Shown: positions 25,318 through 34,505 of the stretch, in pieces | Layout of the letters: each line of letters opens with the position of its first letter | Position numbering within the stretch: the stretch's first letter is position 1 | Source of the DNA: Pseudoduganella lutea | GTDB lineage: Bacteria > Pseudomonadota > Gammaproteobacteria > Burkholderiales > Burkholderiaceae_D | Direction: 5' to 3' | Length of the DNA: 64,000 bases | Assembly (NCBI RefSeq): GCF_004209755.1 | Contig: NZ_CP035913.1 | Coordinates: 4,340,001-4,404,000, forward strand | Notes under the pieces: generated by a model | The model's input: only the letters and a program-made list of their open reading frames with translations | What the model was told of the DNA's origin: nothing | Database searches by the model: none | Program-made: the position numbers and the translations under genes

Positions 25318-27012
25318 ATGAAGAATCTCCTGCTCCCGATGGTACTGGCCGTGTCGGCCGCGACGGCGATGGCGGCGCCGCCCGGTGTGGCCGAATTGAA
25401 CCGGATGACGCAGCGGTTCGCGCCCGTCGAGCTGAAGGCCGATACGTCGAAGCTGTCGGCCGGCGACCGCAAGGCGATCGCGAAGCTGATCGAGGCGGCG
25501 CAGGTCATCGACACGCTGCAACTGCGCCAGCGCTGGGTGCACAACGAGGCGCTGTGGGCCGCGCTGAAAAAGGACGCGACGCCGCTTGGCAAGGCGCGCG
25601 CCGATTACTTCTGGCTGAACAAGGGCCCATGGTCGAACCTGGACGGCAACGCCTCGTTCCTGCCCGCGCGCATCAGTGGCATCGCCATCCCGGCCAAGAA
25701 GCCGGAAGGCGCGAATTTCTACCCGGCCGGCGCCACGAAGCAATCGCTCGAACAATGGATGAACGGCCTGCCGCCAGCGGATAAGCAGCAGGCCCAGTGG
25801 TTCTTCACGACGATCCGCGCCGGCAAGGACGGCAAGTTCCGCACGGTGAACTATGCCGACGAATACCGGCCCGAACTCACGAAGCTGGCGGCGCTGCTGA
25901 GGGAGGCGGCGGCCGCCACCGATAACGCATCGCTGAAGAAATTCCTCACCCTGCGCGCGGACGCCTTCCTGTCGAACGATTATCTACCGTCCGACTTCGC
26001 GTGGATGGACCTCGATTCGGCGGTTGACGTGACGATCGGCCCCTACGAGACCTATAACGACGAGCTGTTCGGCTACAAGGCCGCATTCGAAGCGTATGTC
26101 AGCATCCGCGACGAGGCCGAGACGGCGAAGCTGGAATTCTTCGCCAGGCACATGCAGGAAATCGAGGACAGCCTGCCGCTCGATCCGCAGTATCGCAATC
26201 CGAAAGTGGGGGCGGTGGCGCCGATGGTCGTCGTCAACCAGGTGTTCGGCGCCGGCGACGGCAATATGGGCGTGCAGACGGCCGCCTACAACCTGCCGAA
26301 CGACGAACGCATCATCAGCCAGCGCGGTTCCAAGCGGGTGATGCTGAAAAACGTGCAGGAGGCGAAGTTCAAGGCCACGCTGACGCCGATCGCGCGGATG
26401 GTGCTGCGGCCGCAGGACCAGCAGGACCTGGATTTCAATTCCTTCTTCACCCACATCCTGGCGCATGAGATCACGCACGGCCTGGGCCCCCACAGTACGC
26501 AGGGCGGCAAGTCGACACCGCGCCAGGACCTGAAGGACACGTATTCGACGATCGAGGAAGCCAAGGCCGACGTGACGGGCCTGTACGCGCTGGCGACCAT
26601 GATGGAAAAGGGCCAGCTGAAAAGCATACTGGGGCAGGGGGAAGCGGCCGAACGCAAGCTGTATACGACGTTCCTGGCATCAGCTTTCCGCACGCTGCAT
26701 TTCGGCCTGTCCAGCTCGCATGCACGCGGCATGGCGATCCAGGTCAACTACCTGCTGGACAAGGGCGGCTTCGTCGCCCATGCCGATGGCACGTTCTCCG
26801 TGGATTTCACGAAGATCCGCCAGGCCATTACCGATCTCGACCGTGAATTCCTGACGATCGAAGCCACTGGCGACTACGCCCGCGCCAGGGACATGATGGC
26901 CAGGTACGTGGTGATCCGGCCTGAAATCGCCCGCGCGCTGGACCGGATGAAGGCGATCCCGAACGATATCCGCCCGGCGTTCCCGACGGCCGCGACACTG
27001 CTGGCGAACTGA
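25318..27012 (+). CDS. Secreted M49-like (dipeptidyl-peptidase III-like) zinc peptidase
   Basis: A 564-residue protein with Sec signal peptide (MKNLLLPMVLAVSAATAMAA). The zinc motif is H383-E-I-T-H387 followed by GLGPHSTQGG, with the second-ligand helix STIEEAKADVTGL (E413/E414, D418) about 30 residues on. This combination resembles Peptidase_M49 proteins of bacteria and the plant NUDX3-type domain, except that classical DPP III has a six-residue HExxGH. The signal peptide indicates a periplasmic or exported enzyme. Possible role: removal of dipeptides from oligopeptides. A stable hairpin follows the stop. Confidence 0.75.
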   Translation: MKNLLLPMVLAVSAATAMAAPPGVAELNRMTQRFAPVELKADTSKLSAGDRKAIAKLIEAAQVIDTLQLRQRWVHNEALWAALKKDATPLGKARADYFWLNKGPWSNLDGNASFLPARISGIAIPAKKPEGANFYPAGATKQSLEQWMNGLPPADKQQAQWFFTTIRAGKDGKFRTVNYADEYRPELTKLAALLREAAAATDNASLKKFLTLRADAFLSNDYLPSDFAWMDLDSAVDVTIGPYETYNDELFGYKAAFEAYVSIRDEAETAKLEFFARHMQEIEDSLPLDPQYRNPKVGAVAPMVVVNQVFGAGDGNMGVQTAAYNLPNDERIISQRGSKRVMLKNVQEAKFKATLTPIARMVLRPQDQQDLDFNSFFTHILAHEITHGLGPHSTQGGKSTPRQDLKDTYSTIEEAKADVTGLYALATMMEKGQLKSILGQGEAAERKLYTTFLASAFRTLHFGLSSSHARGMAIQVNYLLDKGGFVAHADGTFSVDFTKIRQAITDLDREFLTIEATGDYARARDMMARYVVIRPEIARALDRMKAIPNDIRPAFPTAATLLAN

Positions 27013-27021
27013 ACCTTCCCA

Positions 27022-27042
27022 TGGCAGGCCACTGGCCTGCCA
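27022..27042. terminator. Hairpin after the M49-like gene
   Basis: Perfect 9-bp arms TGGCAGGCC/GGCCTGCCA with a 3-nt loop, 9 bp after the stop; no T-tract, so termination is uncertain. Confidence 0.45.
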
Positions 27043-27278
27043 GTCACTTGCGCTATCTGTTGCGCATTCCCGCATTGCTTTGCGAAATCTCAAACCTGGT
27101 CAGCACATGGCAACATTCATATTGCCCAATGTTAAGACCACTATGTCGGGCCGCAAGAGCCATTACGCTTCGTGCAAACTTGTAAATTTCAGTAAGGAAA
27201 TATTTTGTAACAGCCCGGATTTCCCGGTAACAAATTTCCGTACGGCATGTATAGTAATTCTTCCCGATGGAGAAATTC

Positions 27279-27992
27279 ATGCCGACGTTTTCCTTTATCC
27301 CTGCCCGCGCCGCCGTCACTGCACTGCTGCTTTCGCTGTCCGCGACGTCCGCCTTTGCCGCCCAGCTCACCACGCTGGAAACCCGTTGGCTGGCCGCCGC
27401 CGCCCCCGTGCTCGCCTATGCGAAGACCTTGAACCTGCCCATCGATATCATCGTGCAGCCGAAAGCGGGCCCGAACGACGTGCCGCTGGCGATGGGGTTT
27501 GCCGACGGGCGCTGCAAGATGGTGCTGTCGATGCGGGGCAATCCGAATGCGGAAACGATCCTGGCCGACGTGGTGGACGACCAGCGCGATATTTTGATCG
27601 AGGCCATGGCGGCGCACGAGGTAGGCCATTGCTGGCGCATCGCGCGAGGACACTGGCATGCGCTGCCGGCCGGTTTCACCGAGGCAGGGCAGGAAATCGC
27701 CGCCACGCCGGAGTTGCTGGAGCTGTCGAAACAGATGCGGGAAACGCGCCGCGAAGAAGGCTTTTCCGACCTGGTGGCCCTGGCATGGACGCAGTGGCGT
27801 CATCCCGCCCAGTATGGCCATGTATATGGCTGGATGCGCAAGGTGCGTGACGACCAGCCTGCCAGCCATGGTTCACACGACACGCGGGCCTGGCTTCAAC
27901 TGGCGCCGCACGGCGGCGTGTTTGCCGCGGCTGCCGGTCCATTCGAGCAGGCTACCGCATTGTGGAGCAAGGGCTTGCTCGTGCCTGAGTAA
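27279..27992 (+). CDS. Secreted HExxH-motif hypothetical metallopeptidase
   Basis: A 237-residue protein with signal peptide (cleavage near ATSAFA-A, residue 27). The motif AAHEVGHCWR places candidate zinc ligands at H113 and H117 with E114 as base, and EEGFSDLVALAW about 45 residues later could supply the third ligand, as in gluzincins. No named family was recognised. GGAG sits 6 nt before the chosen ATG; the alternative ATG at 27267 overlaps this site. A weak promoter (TATAGT at 27250-27255) lies just upstream. The preceding 230 bp is AT-rich without an ORF. Confidence 0.7.
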   Translation: MPTFSFIPARAAVTALLLSLSATSAFAAQLTTLETRWLAAAAPVLAYAKTLNLPIDIIVQPKAGPNDVPLAMGFADGRCKMVLSMRGNPNAETILADVVDDQRDILIEAMAAHEVGHCWRIARGHWHALPAGFTEAGQEIAATPELLELSKQMRETRREEGFSDLVALAWTQWRHPAQYGHVYGWMRKVRDDQPASHGSHDTRAWLQLAPHGGVFAAAAGPFEQATALWSKGLLVPE

Positions 27993-28091
27993 CAAATCGA
28001 CAACAAGTTCCAGTCTGTGTTCGGCTGCGCACAGAAGGATGGGCTGCGGTAGCGTTTAATCGTTCGTGCCAACCATCCTAAGGGGACTATC

Positions 28092-28964
28092 ATGAAAAAA
28101 GCCGCATTCATCACGCTGGCACTGGTCAGCGCATTCGCCACCGCCCAGACCGCGAACAACTCGGCCTACAAGGCAGCGCACGACAAGGCTGAAGCCAACT
28201 ACAAGGCCGCCAAGGACCGCTGCGAGAAGCTGAAGGATAACGCCCAGGACGTGTGCGAAGAAGAAGCCAAGGTCGCACAGGCCCAGGCAGAACGCGACGC
28301 CGTGGCCAAGCACAAGAACACCGGCAACGAACTGGCCCGCGCCGATCGCAAGCTGGCCGAGGCCAAGTTCGAACTGGCCCAGGAGAAATGCGACGACCTG
28401 AGCGGCAACGCCAAGGATTCCTGCCAGGCCCAGGCCCGCTCGATGAAGGCCAATATGGCATCGACGATGGCCGGCGATGGCCGCACCGCCGTGCTGGTCG
28501 ATAACGGCACGGGCGCCGCCGTGGCCGGTACCGCCGCCGACGTGCGCGATCGTACCGCCGCTGCCGCCGACCGCGCAGGCGACCGTACCGAGGCCGCCCT
28601 GGACCGTGCCGGCGACCGCACCGCCGCCGCCACCGCGAATGCCCGTGACAAAGCTTCCGACATGGCCGCCAACGCCAAGGAAAAAACGGCTGACATGGCA
28701 CATTCTGCGAAAGAGAAGACCGCCGGCGCCGCCGGCACCGCACAGGCTGCGATGTCGGACACGATGATCACCGCGAAAGTGAAAGCCGACATGGCCGCCG
28801 ACAAGACCGTGAAGGCGATGGACGTGCACGTGGAAACCCAGAAAGGTGTCGTGATGCTGAGTGGCTTCGTGCCATCGAAGGCCGAGGCTGACCGCGCCGT
28901 CGAACTGGCCAAGGGCGTGCAGGGCGTGACGGACGTGAAGAGCTCGATCCAGGTCAAGAAATAA
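28092..28964 (+). CDS. BON-domain periplasmic protein with long helical repeat region
   Basis: A 290-residue exported protein (signal MKKAAFITLALVSAFATAQ). Residues 20-115 are Lys/Ala/Glu-rich with cysteines in CEKLKDNAQDVCEEEAK and a similar CDDLSGNAKDSCQAQA. Residues about 150-215 are degenerate 11-mers (AADRAGDRTEA, ALDRAGDRTAA, ATANARDKASD, MAANAKEKTAD) that look like LEA-type amphipathic helices. Residues 222-290 form a BON domain (DTMITAKVKADMAADKTVKAMDVHVETQKGVVMLSGFV). OsmY-like stress or envelope-stabilising role is an inference. The gene is monocistronic with its own terminator. Confidence 0.88.
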   Translation: MKKAAFITLALVSAFATAQTANNSAYKAAHDKAEANYKAAKDRCEKLKDNAQDVCEEEAKVAQAQAERDAVAKHKNTGNELARADRKLAEAKFELAQEKCDDLSGNAKDSCQAQARSMKANMASTMAGDGRTAVLVDNGTGAAVAGTAADVRDRTAAAADRAGDRTEAALDRAGDRTAAATANARDKASDMAANAKEKTADMAHSAKEKTAGAAGTAQAAMSDTMITAKVKADMAADKTVKAMDVHVETQKGVVMLSGFVPSKAEADRAVELAKGVQGVTDVKSSIQVKK

Positions 28965-28997
28965 GCGTCAACCAGCTGATTTCAGCATCTCCGGTCT

Positions 28998-29025
28998 GGC
29001 CCGCCTCTCAGGCGGGCCTTTTTTT
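28998..29025 (+). terminator. Rho-independent terminator of the BON gene
   Basis: Stem GGCCCGCC/GGCGGGCC, 5-nt loop, then T7; 33 bp after the stop. Confidence 0.9.
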
Positions 29026-29066
29026 CGGACCTGTTTTCGGTCTTTTCTGGCCGTCCCCCGCTCCGC

Positions 29067-29828
29067 CTAGCGCGCGGTATAGCCGCCGTCGACCGCATAA
29101 AAGCCGCCGGTGCAGAACGAGGCCCGCTCCGACAGCAGGAACGCGATGAACTCGGCGACTTCCTCGCGGGTGGCCAGGCGTTGCAGTGGATGCGATGCGG
29201 CCATGGCATCGAGTACTTCACCGGGCGATTCCAGCATGCGTGGCGTGGCCACGTAACCGGGGCCGATGGCGTTGATGCGCACGTTCTTGTCCGCGTATTC
29301 GAGCGCCGCGGCCCGGGTCAATCCCAGCACGCCGTGTTTCGCGGCCGTGTAGGCGGCAATGCCGGCCACGCCGACGATCCCGTTGGCGGACGACAGGTTG
29401 ACGACCGCGCCGCCGCCCGCTGCGACAATGGCCGGCAACTCCGCCTTCAGGCTGAGGAAGATCCCCGTCAGGTCGGTGCCGATGACCGTGTTCCAGGTAT
29501 CGAGCGACAACGCTTCGAGCGGCGTGTCATGGGGCCCCGTCAAGCCCGCATTGTTGACGGCCAGGTGAAGCGCGCCGAAGGTGTCGACCGTGCGGCGCAC
29601 CACCTCGCGCACGGCCTCTTCGTCGCGCACGTCGGCTTCGATCGCCAGTACGCGCCCGCCGCCCGGGTCGAGTTCGCGGCGCAACCGTTCCAGCGCCGCG
29701 CCGTCATGCCCGGCGACGGTAACCGCCGCGCCGCCGGCATGCAGCCGCCGGGCGACCTGTTCGCCGATACCTGTCGCGGCGCCCGTCACCAGCGCCACGC
29801 GGGATGAAAATTCAGTGGAAGAATCCAT
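29067..29828 (-). CDS. SDR-family NAD(P)-dependent oxidoreductase
   Basis: A 253-residue classical short-chain dehydrogenase. TGAATGIGE is the cofactor glycine motif, NNAGLTGP the NNAG motif, the catalytic serine is in VNLSSANGIVG and the YxxxK is YTAAK; GPGYVATPRM and CTGGFYAVDGGYTAR close the core. It probably oxidises or reduces a hydroxyacyl or sugar-like substrate (FabG-like fold), but specificity is unreadable. It is divergent from the metallophosphoesterase gene with 98 bp between starts, and stands alone. Confidence 0.92.
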   Translation of the reverse strand: MDSSTEFSSRVALVTGAATGIGEQVARRLHAGGAAVTVAGHDGAALERLRRELDPGGGRVLAIEADVRDEEAVREVVRRTVDTFGALHLAVNNAGLTGPHDTPLEALSLDTWNTVIGTDLTGIFLSLKAELPAIVAAGGGAVVNLSSANGIVGVAGIAAYTAAKHGVLGLTRAAALEYADKNVRINAIGPGYVATPRMLESPGEVLDAMAASHPLQRLATREEVAEFIAFLLSERASFCTGGFYAVDGGYTAR

Positions 29829-29926
29829 GGAGCCTCCTCGATGGGACTTTCTGAATGGAAGCCACTGTCATGATCCGGTCAAATTCCGGTGGGATCATGG
29901 CGGCCTTTATCCGACCGGAGTATTAC

Positions 29927-32068
29927 ATGCACCCTCGCGCGTACGGCGCCGCCCTGGCGCTGGCCCTGCTGTCCGCCTGCGGCAGCGATAACGATCATGA
30001 TCGCGGCACCGGTACCGCCCCGCCGCAGGCCGTGCCGGAAGCGCCGGTCGCCACGCCGGCGGTGGCATTCATGACGGACGTGCACTTCGAGAACGTGTAT
30101 GGCGATTTCAAGAGCACGCAGTTCGCCGGCATTCCCACGAAGGATGGCAGGAACGCGACGATCCGCACCATGTATGCGCAGCTGACGTCGACCCGGCTGT
30201 TCAACGAAAACTACTTTGCGTTCCGCGCCGCGCTGGACGACGCCTATGCAAAGGGTATCCGCCACGTGGCGCTGCCGGGCGATTATTCGGACGACGCGCA
30301 ACCGATCAACATCGATGGCATCGCGGAGATCCTGAAGGAATACCAGGGCAAGGGCATGCGCTTCTTCCTGGCGCCGGGCAACCATGATCCGAACGAGCCG
30401 CATGACGACAACGAGGCGGGCAAGAACGATTTCCTGACGAAGGACGGCAAGGAACAGAAGGTATACGCCACCGGCAACGCAGCCTGCAAGGCCAAGGATC
30501 CCACGGTAGTCTGCACCGACCAGCTGATGGAGCAGGGCTACGAGAAGCTGCTGGTTAAGCTCGGCGAGCATGGCTTCATGCCGAACCGGGCCGACGTGTA
30601 CTGGGAAACGCCGTTCAGCAGGTACGGCGGCGCGTATAACTATGACCAGGCAAGCACCCAGGCGGCGCTGGCCAACCGCCACTTCGAGATCTGCGCCGAA
30701 GGCACCGGCGGCACGTACAAGGCGGCGGGCGAGACAAGGCTGGGCCGCTCGTACACGAAGTGCACCAGCATCGTCGACGCCAGCTACCTGGTGGAACCCG
30801 TGAAGGGCCTGTGGCTGCTGGCGATCGACGCCAACGTGTTTGTCCCGAACGGGAACTTCGACCCGGCCAACCCGAAGAATTTCAAGGGCTTCGATGGCGC
30901 CGGCAACGCCGGCTGGAACAAGGTACTCACGCACAAGCAGCACCTGATGGCGTGGATCAAGTCCGTCAACGAGCGGGCCAGGGCGCAAGGCAAGCAGCTG
31001 ATGGCGTTCTCGCATTACCCCACGATGGATTTCTACGCGAACCAGACGGGCGCGATGAAAGCCGTGTTCAAGCCGGGTGCCTTCCAGACCGCGCGCGTGC
31101 CCGAAGCGGCGACCACGGCCGCGGTGGCCGCCACCGGCATCCCGCTGCACGTGGGCGGCCACATGCACTTCAACGGCACCAACGACACCACGGATGCGAA
31201 CGGCAACTTCCTCGTCAACGTGCAGTCGCCTTCGCTGGCCGTCTATGGCGCGTCGTACAAGATCGTCGCGTACAAGGACAAGGACACGATCGATGTGCAG
31301 ACCGTGCCGCTGAACGCGGTACCGCGCTTCAACGAACTGTTCCCGCACTACCAGGTCGAATACGACCAGCTGCAGGGCAGCCCCAAACGCTGGAACCGCA
31401 CCGTGCTCGATACGCAATCGTATGGCGAATTCACGCGCTACTATTTCGGCGAGCTGTCGCGCCTGCGCTTCATGGACGAATACTGGCCCTGCGAAATGAA
31501 GGAAGCGGCGATGAGCCTGGACGGTCGCCAGATGCTGATCCTGTCGCAACTGCAGACGAAGGTCACGCTGGCCCAGCTGAAGGACGTGCCGGGCGTGCTG
31601 CCCCTGACCGCGGGCTGCGCCGCGAAGGGCACCGCCGGCAGCGATGGCGTGCCCGCCAGCCAGCTTGCCGCCGACTGGGCCGCGGCCACCACGAAAGCGG
31701 ACAGGCTGGCCAGCGCGGCCGGCCTCACGCTGGCCAGCTTTGCCAGGATCACCGCCTACGACTTTTATGGCGACTTCCACCGCACCGCGTATGCCGGGGA
31801 GCTGGCGCTGCGCGACATGGGCCAGGAGCGGGTGAGCCAGTACAAGGTGCTGATGGGCGCGTTCCCGGCCGCGCCGGCGCCGATCGCGATGAGCGGTGGC
31901 CAGCTGTCCGACCAGAATCCCGTGCATGTGGCGTTCCAGAACCAGTTCAAGGCGGTCTTCGGCATCTTCCGGGGCCTCGGTTCGGCCAAGCCGAGCGGCC
32001 ACTTCACGATCGACCTGAAAGGCAAAAAGGTCAGCAACGCCGAAAGCGCAGCGCTCACGTTCAACTGA
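29927..32068 (+). CDS. Metallophosphoesterase lipoprotein
   Basis: A 713-residue exported protein. Signal peptide with lipobox LLSAC (AYGAALALALLSACGSD). The calcineurin-type phosphoesterase motifs are complete and in order: FMTDVHFEN (DxH), LPGDYSDD (GDxxD), APGNHDPNE (GNHD), AFSHYPT and HVGGHMHFNG (GHxH). A 300-residue C-terminal extension has no recognised domain. It probably hydrolyses phosphoesters or nucleotides at the cell surface or periplasm. Start 29927 was chosen for its signal sequence and the GGAG 6 nt upstream; the longer frame from 29855 disrupts it. Confidence 0.88.
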   Translation: MHPRAYGAALALALLSACGSDNDHDRGTGTAPPQAVPEAPVATPAVAFMTDVHFENVYGDFKSTQFAGIPTKDGRNATIRTMYAQLTSTRLFNENYFAFRAALDDAYAKGIRHVALPGDYSDDAQPINIDGIAEILKEYQGKGMRFFLAPGNHDPNEPHDDNEAGKNDFLTKDGKEQKVYATGNAACKAKDPTVVCTDQLMEQGYEKLLVKLGEHGFMPNRADVYWETPFSRYGGAYNYDQASTQAALANRHFEICAEGTGGTYKAAGETRLGRSYTKCTSIVDASYLVEPVKGLWLLAIDANVFVPNGNFDPANPKNFKGFDGAGNAGWNKVLTHKQHLMAWIKSVNERARAQGKQLMAFSHYPTMDFYANQTGAMKAVFKPGAFQTARVPEAATTAAVAATGIPLHVGGHMHFNGTNDTTDANGNFLVNVQSPSLAVYGASYKIVAYKDKDTIDVQTVPLNAVPRFNELFPHYQVEYDQLQGSPKRWNRTVLDTQSYGEFTRYYFGELSRLRFMDEYWPCEMKEAAMSLDGRQMLILSQLQTKVTLAQLKDVPGVLPLTAGCAAKGTAGSDGVPASQLAADWAAATTKADRLASAAGLTLASFARITAYDFYGDFHRTAYAGELALRDMGQERVSQYKVLMGAFPAAPAPIAMSGGQLSDQNPVHVAFQNQFKAVFGIFRGLGSAKPSGHFTIDLKGKKVSNAESAALTFN

Positions 32069-32117
32069 CCTGCAACGCAAAAACGGCGGGTATACTGGCT
32101 GCCCAGGAGGATGGCCA

Positions 32118-32984
32118 ATGATCGATGAAGTGAAACGGGTGGCGGCGTTCTGCGCCGGCGGCAGCGGTGGTGAGCACGGCGGCAATCCCGCCGGCGTATG
32201 GACCGGCGCGGTGCTGCCCGCCGAAGCGGACATGCAGCGGGTCGCCGCCGCGATCGGCTATTCGGAGACGGTGTTCGCCGCCCCCGATGGCGAAGGTGCG
32301 GCAGCGGGCTGGCGGGTGCGCTATTTCTCCCCCGAATCCGAGGTGCCGTTCTGCGGCCACGCAACGATCGCGCTCGGCGCCGTGCTGGCGCTGGAACACG
32401 GCCCGGGCACGTTCGCGCTGCGCACCAACCATGCCAGCGTCAGCGTGGAAAGCAAAGTGGAAAGCGGCGCCATTGCCGCCAGCCTCGTTTCGCCCCCTGC
32501 GAGCGGCACCCCGGCGCCACGGGCCATCGTCGACGAAGCGCTGGCGCTGTTCGGCTACACCGATGCCGACCTCGATGAACGCATCGCCCCGGCGCTGGCG
32601 AACGGCGGCGCGGGCCACCTGATCCTGGCATTGAAAACGCGCGCTGCATTGGCCGCGATGCGCTACGACCTTGCCGCGGGCCGTGCACTGATGCGGCGCG
32701 AAGGCTGGGCCACGATCGCGCTCGTGCATGCCGAAACGCCGCGCCGCTTCCACGCCCGCAATCCGTTTGCTTCCGGCGGTGTCTACGAAGATCCCGCAAC
32801 CGGTGCCGCGGCTGCCGCACTGGCCGCCTACCTGCGCGACAGCGGCTGGCCTGAACCGGCCATCGACATCGTGCAGGGCGAGGACATGGGCGTGCCGTGC
32901 CGGCTGCATGCGCAGGCGCTGCCGGGGCGGGGGAGTGCGGTGCGCGTCTCCGGCCGGGCGCGGCTGATCGGGGAGGGGGCGTGA
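32118..32984 (+). CDS. PhzF-family isomerase/epimerase-like protein
   Basis: A 288-residue two-lobed diaminopimelate-epimerase-fold protein. GGNPAGVW, IGYSETVFAA (E50 is the family's catalytic glutamate), VRYFSPESEVPFCGHATIAL and the C-terminal NPFASGGVYEDPATGAAAAALAAYLRDSG are the PhzF signatures. No other phenazine genes are nearby, so a phenazine role is unlikely; most family members have unknown substrates. Its stop codon shares a base with the ATG of the next gene, implying translational coupling. Confidence 0.92.
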   Translation: MIDEVKRVAAFCAGGSGGEHGGNPAGVWTGAVLPAEADMQRVAAAIGYSETVFAAPDGEGAAAGWRVRYFSPESEVPFCGHATIALGAVLALEHGPGTFALRTNHASVSVESKVESGAIAASLVSPPASGTPAPRAIVDEALALFGYTDADLDERIAPALANGGAGHLILALKTRAALAAMRYDLAAGRALMRREGWATIALVHAETPRRFHARNPFASGGVYEDPATGAAAAALAAYLRDSGWPEPAIDIVQGEDMGVPCRLHAQALPGRGSAVRVSGRARLIGEGA

Positions 32985-33943
32985 TGCGCGCCGTGTCGCT
33001 GTTGCTTGCGGGGGTGCTGCTCGCTGCCGGCGCCCACGCCCGCGCCTGGGAGGCGCCGGCCGCCTGTCCCGCGAATGTATCGGATGCCGACTTGCCCAGC
33101 ATCTTCGCCGGCCACGAGGGCTGCAATCCGATCGGTAAATACTACGGGGCGCTGCGCAGCGCCAGGCCGGACTGGCAGGCCGTGCATCGCTGCGCCGTGC
33201 AGGACCGCAACGATGCGGTGCTGATGATGCTGCATGCGAATGGCCATGGCGTGCCGCGCGACGTCGACCGCGCGATCGGGCATGCGTGCCGCGTCGACGG
33301 CGCGAAGGCCGAACTGGAAGGCCGCATCGCGCACCTGCAGCAGATCAAGGCCGGCAAGGACAACGAGCCTTTCGACCTGTGCGACGACATCACCAGCGGC
33401 ATGATGATGGGCTTCTGTGCGGGCATCGAAGAGGATGGCGACAGCGCTGAACGGCATGCCGCGCTGGCCAGGCTGGGCGCATCGTTCACCGCCGCGCAGC
33501 AGGCACGTTTCGCGGCGCTGCGCAAGGCCACCGATGCGTTCGCGGAGAACGTGGGCAGGCTTGAAACGGACCTTTCCGGCACGGCGCGTGCCGCGATGGT
33601 GATCGGCGCAGAGTCGGCAGTCCAGGATGCATTGCTGGCCGACCTGCGCGCCGCCGAAAGCGGCAAGCTGCCTTCCGCGACCGAGGCTGCGTTCGCCACC
33701 GCCGACAAGGCGCTCAACGACGTCTATCGCAAGGTCATGGCGCTGCCGGCCGACGCCGAGGGGCGCATTGGATATTCCACCGTGACGAAGCCGGATATCC
33801 GCATGACCCAGCGCAGCTGGATCGCCTACCGCGATGCGTGGACCGCGTTTGCACAGGCGCGTTATCCATCGGTGCCGGCTGCCGCATGGAAGGCGCGGCT
33901 GACCACGCGCCGCACGGCAAGCCTGCAGGAGTGGCTGGACTGA
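32984..33943 (+). CDS. LprI/DUF1311-like secreted protein
   Basis: A 319-residue protein with signal peptide (MRAVSLLLAGVLLAAGAHA). The C-terminal half resembles the lysozyme-inhibitor LprI domain (DUF1311): ATADKALNDVYRKVMA, KPDIRMTQRSWIAYRDAWTAFAQARYP. The N-terminal half contains paired cysteines (AACPANV, EGCNPIG, HRCAVQ, HACRVDG, DLCDDI, GFCAGIEED) arranged a little like Sel1-type repeats. It begins by ATGA overlap with the PhzF gene. The 3' end lies in a 13-bp tandem repeat. Lysozyme inhibition is inferred from family only. Confidence 0.8.
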   Translation: MRAVSLLLAGVLLAAGAHARAWEAPAACPANVSDADLPSIFAGHEGCNPIGKYYGALRSARPDWQAVHRCAVQDRNDAVLMMLHANGHGVPRDVDRAIGHACRVDGAKAELEGRIAHLQQIKAGKDNEPFDLCDDITSGMMMGFCAGIEEDGDSAERHAALARLGASFTAAQQARFAALRKATDAFAENVGRLETDLSGTARAAMVIGAESAVQDALLADLRAAESGKLPSATEAAFATADKALNDVYRKVMALPADAEGRIGYSTVTKPDIRMTQRSWIAYRDAWTAFAQARYPSVPAAAWKARLTTRRTASLQEWLD

Positions 33944-33981
33944 GTGGCTGGACTAAGTGGCTGAACTAGGTGGCTGAAACC
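33931..33981. repeat. 13-bp tandem repeat spanning a stop codon
   Basis: Units begin GTGGCTGGACTGA, GTGGCTGGACTAA, GTGGCTGAACTAG and a partial GTGGCTGAAACC at 33931, 33944, 33957 and 33970. The first unit encodes the last residues and stop of the LprI-like gene. Confidence 0.8.
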
Positions 33982-33992
33982 AGGCGCCGCCG

Positions 33993-34322
33993 TCAGTGCG
34001 ATGTCGTCTTCGAGAACAGCTGCATGACGAGCACGCCGGCGACGATCAGGCCGATGCCGACCAGTGCCGGCAGGTCGAGCCGCTGCTTGTACAGGAAGTA
34101 GCCGGCCAGCGTGATCAGCACGATGCCGGCTCCGGACCAGATCGCATAGACCACGCCCATGGGGATTGTGCGCAGCGTCAGCGACAGCAGGTAAAACGCG
34201 ATGCCGTAGCCGGCCACCACGAGCACGGAAGGCAGCGGGCGCGTGAAGCCTTCGGAAACCTTCAGCGCCGAGGTGGCGATCACTTCAGCCACGATGGCGA
34301 TAGCCAGGTACAACCAGTTCAT
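33993..34322 (-). CDS. SMR-family small multidrug exporter (EmrE/QacE type)
   Basis: A 109-residue protein with four membrane helices. The essential proton/drug-binding glutamate is E13 ([13 protein letters not shown]). [52 protein letters not shown] and [17 protein letters not shown] are the typical loop and helix motifs, including the conserved tryptophan of AIWSG. It forms a dual-topology dimer exporting quaternary ammonium compounds or polyamines. Single gene, no partner SMR subunit adjacent. Confidence 0.94.
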   Translation of the reverse strand: MNWLYLAIAIVAEVIATSALKVSEGFTRPLPSVLVVAGYGIAFYLLSLTLRTIPMGVVYAIWSGAGIVLITLAGYFLYKQRLDLPALVGIGLIVAGVLVMQLFSKTTSH

Positions 34323-34505
34323 TGCGGGGTCCTTGCAGGGAAAACCTCACTCTAGCATTCCGCCGCGGATTGCTACCCATGCGCACCCATGCGCCTGTTC
34401 CGCTACCTTGCCGCAACATGCAAGTCGTATGGCATCATCGCGCGCACCGCAGTGCCCAATTGGTCCCGCAGTTTCCCGAACGATCCTGTCACGAAAGGAA
34501 ATCAG

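Noticed and set aside
32118..32984. Phenazine biosynthesis cluster suggested by the PhzF-like gene
   Set aside because: No other phz genes are nearby; PhzF-like proteins are widespread outside phenazine producers.
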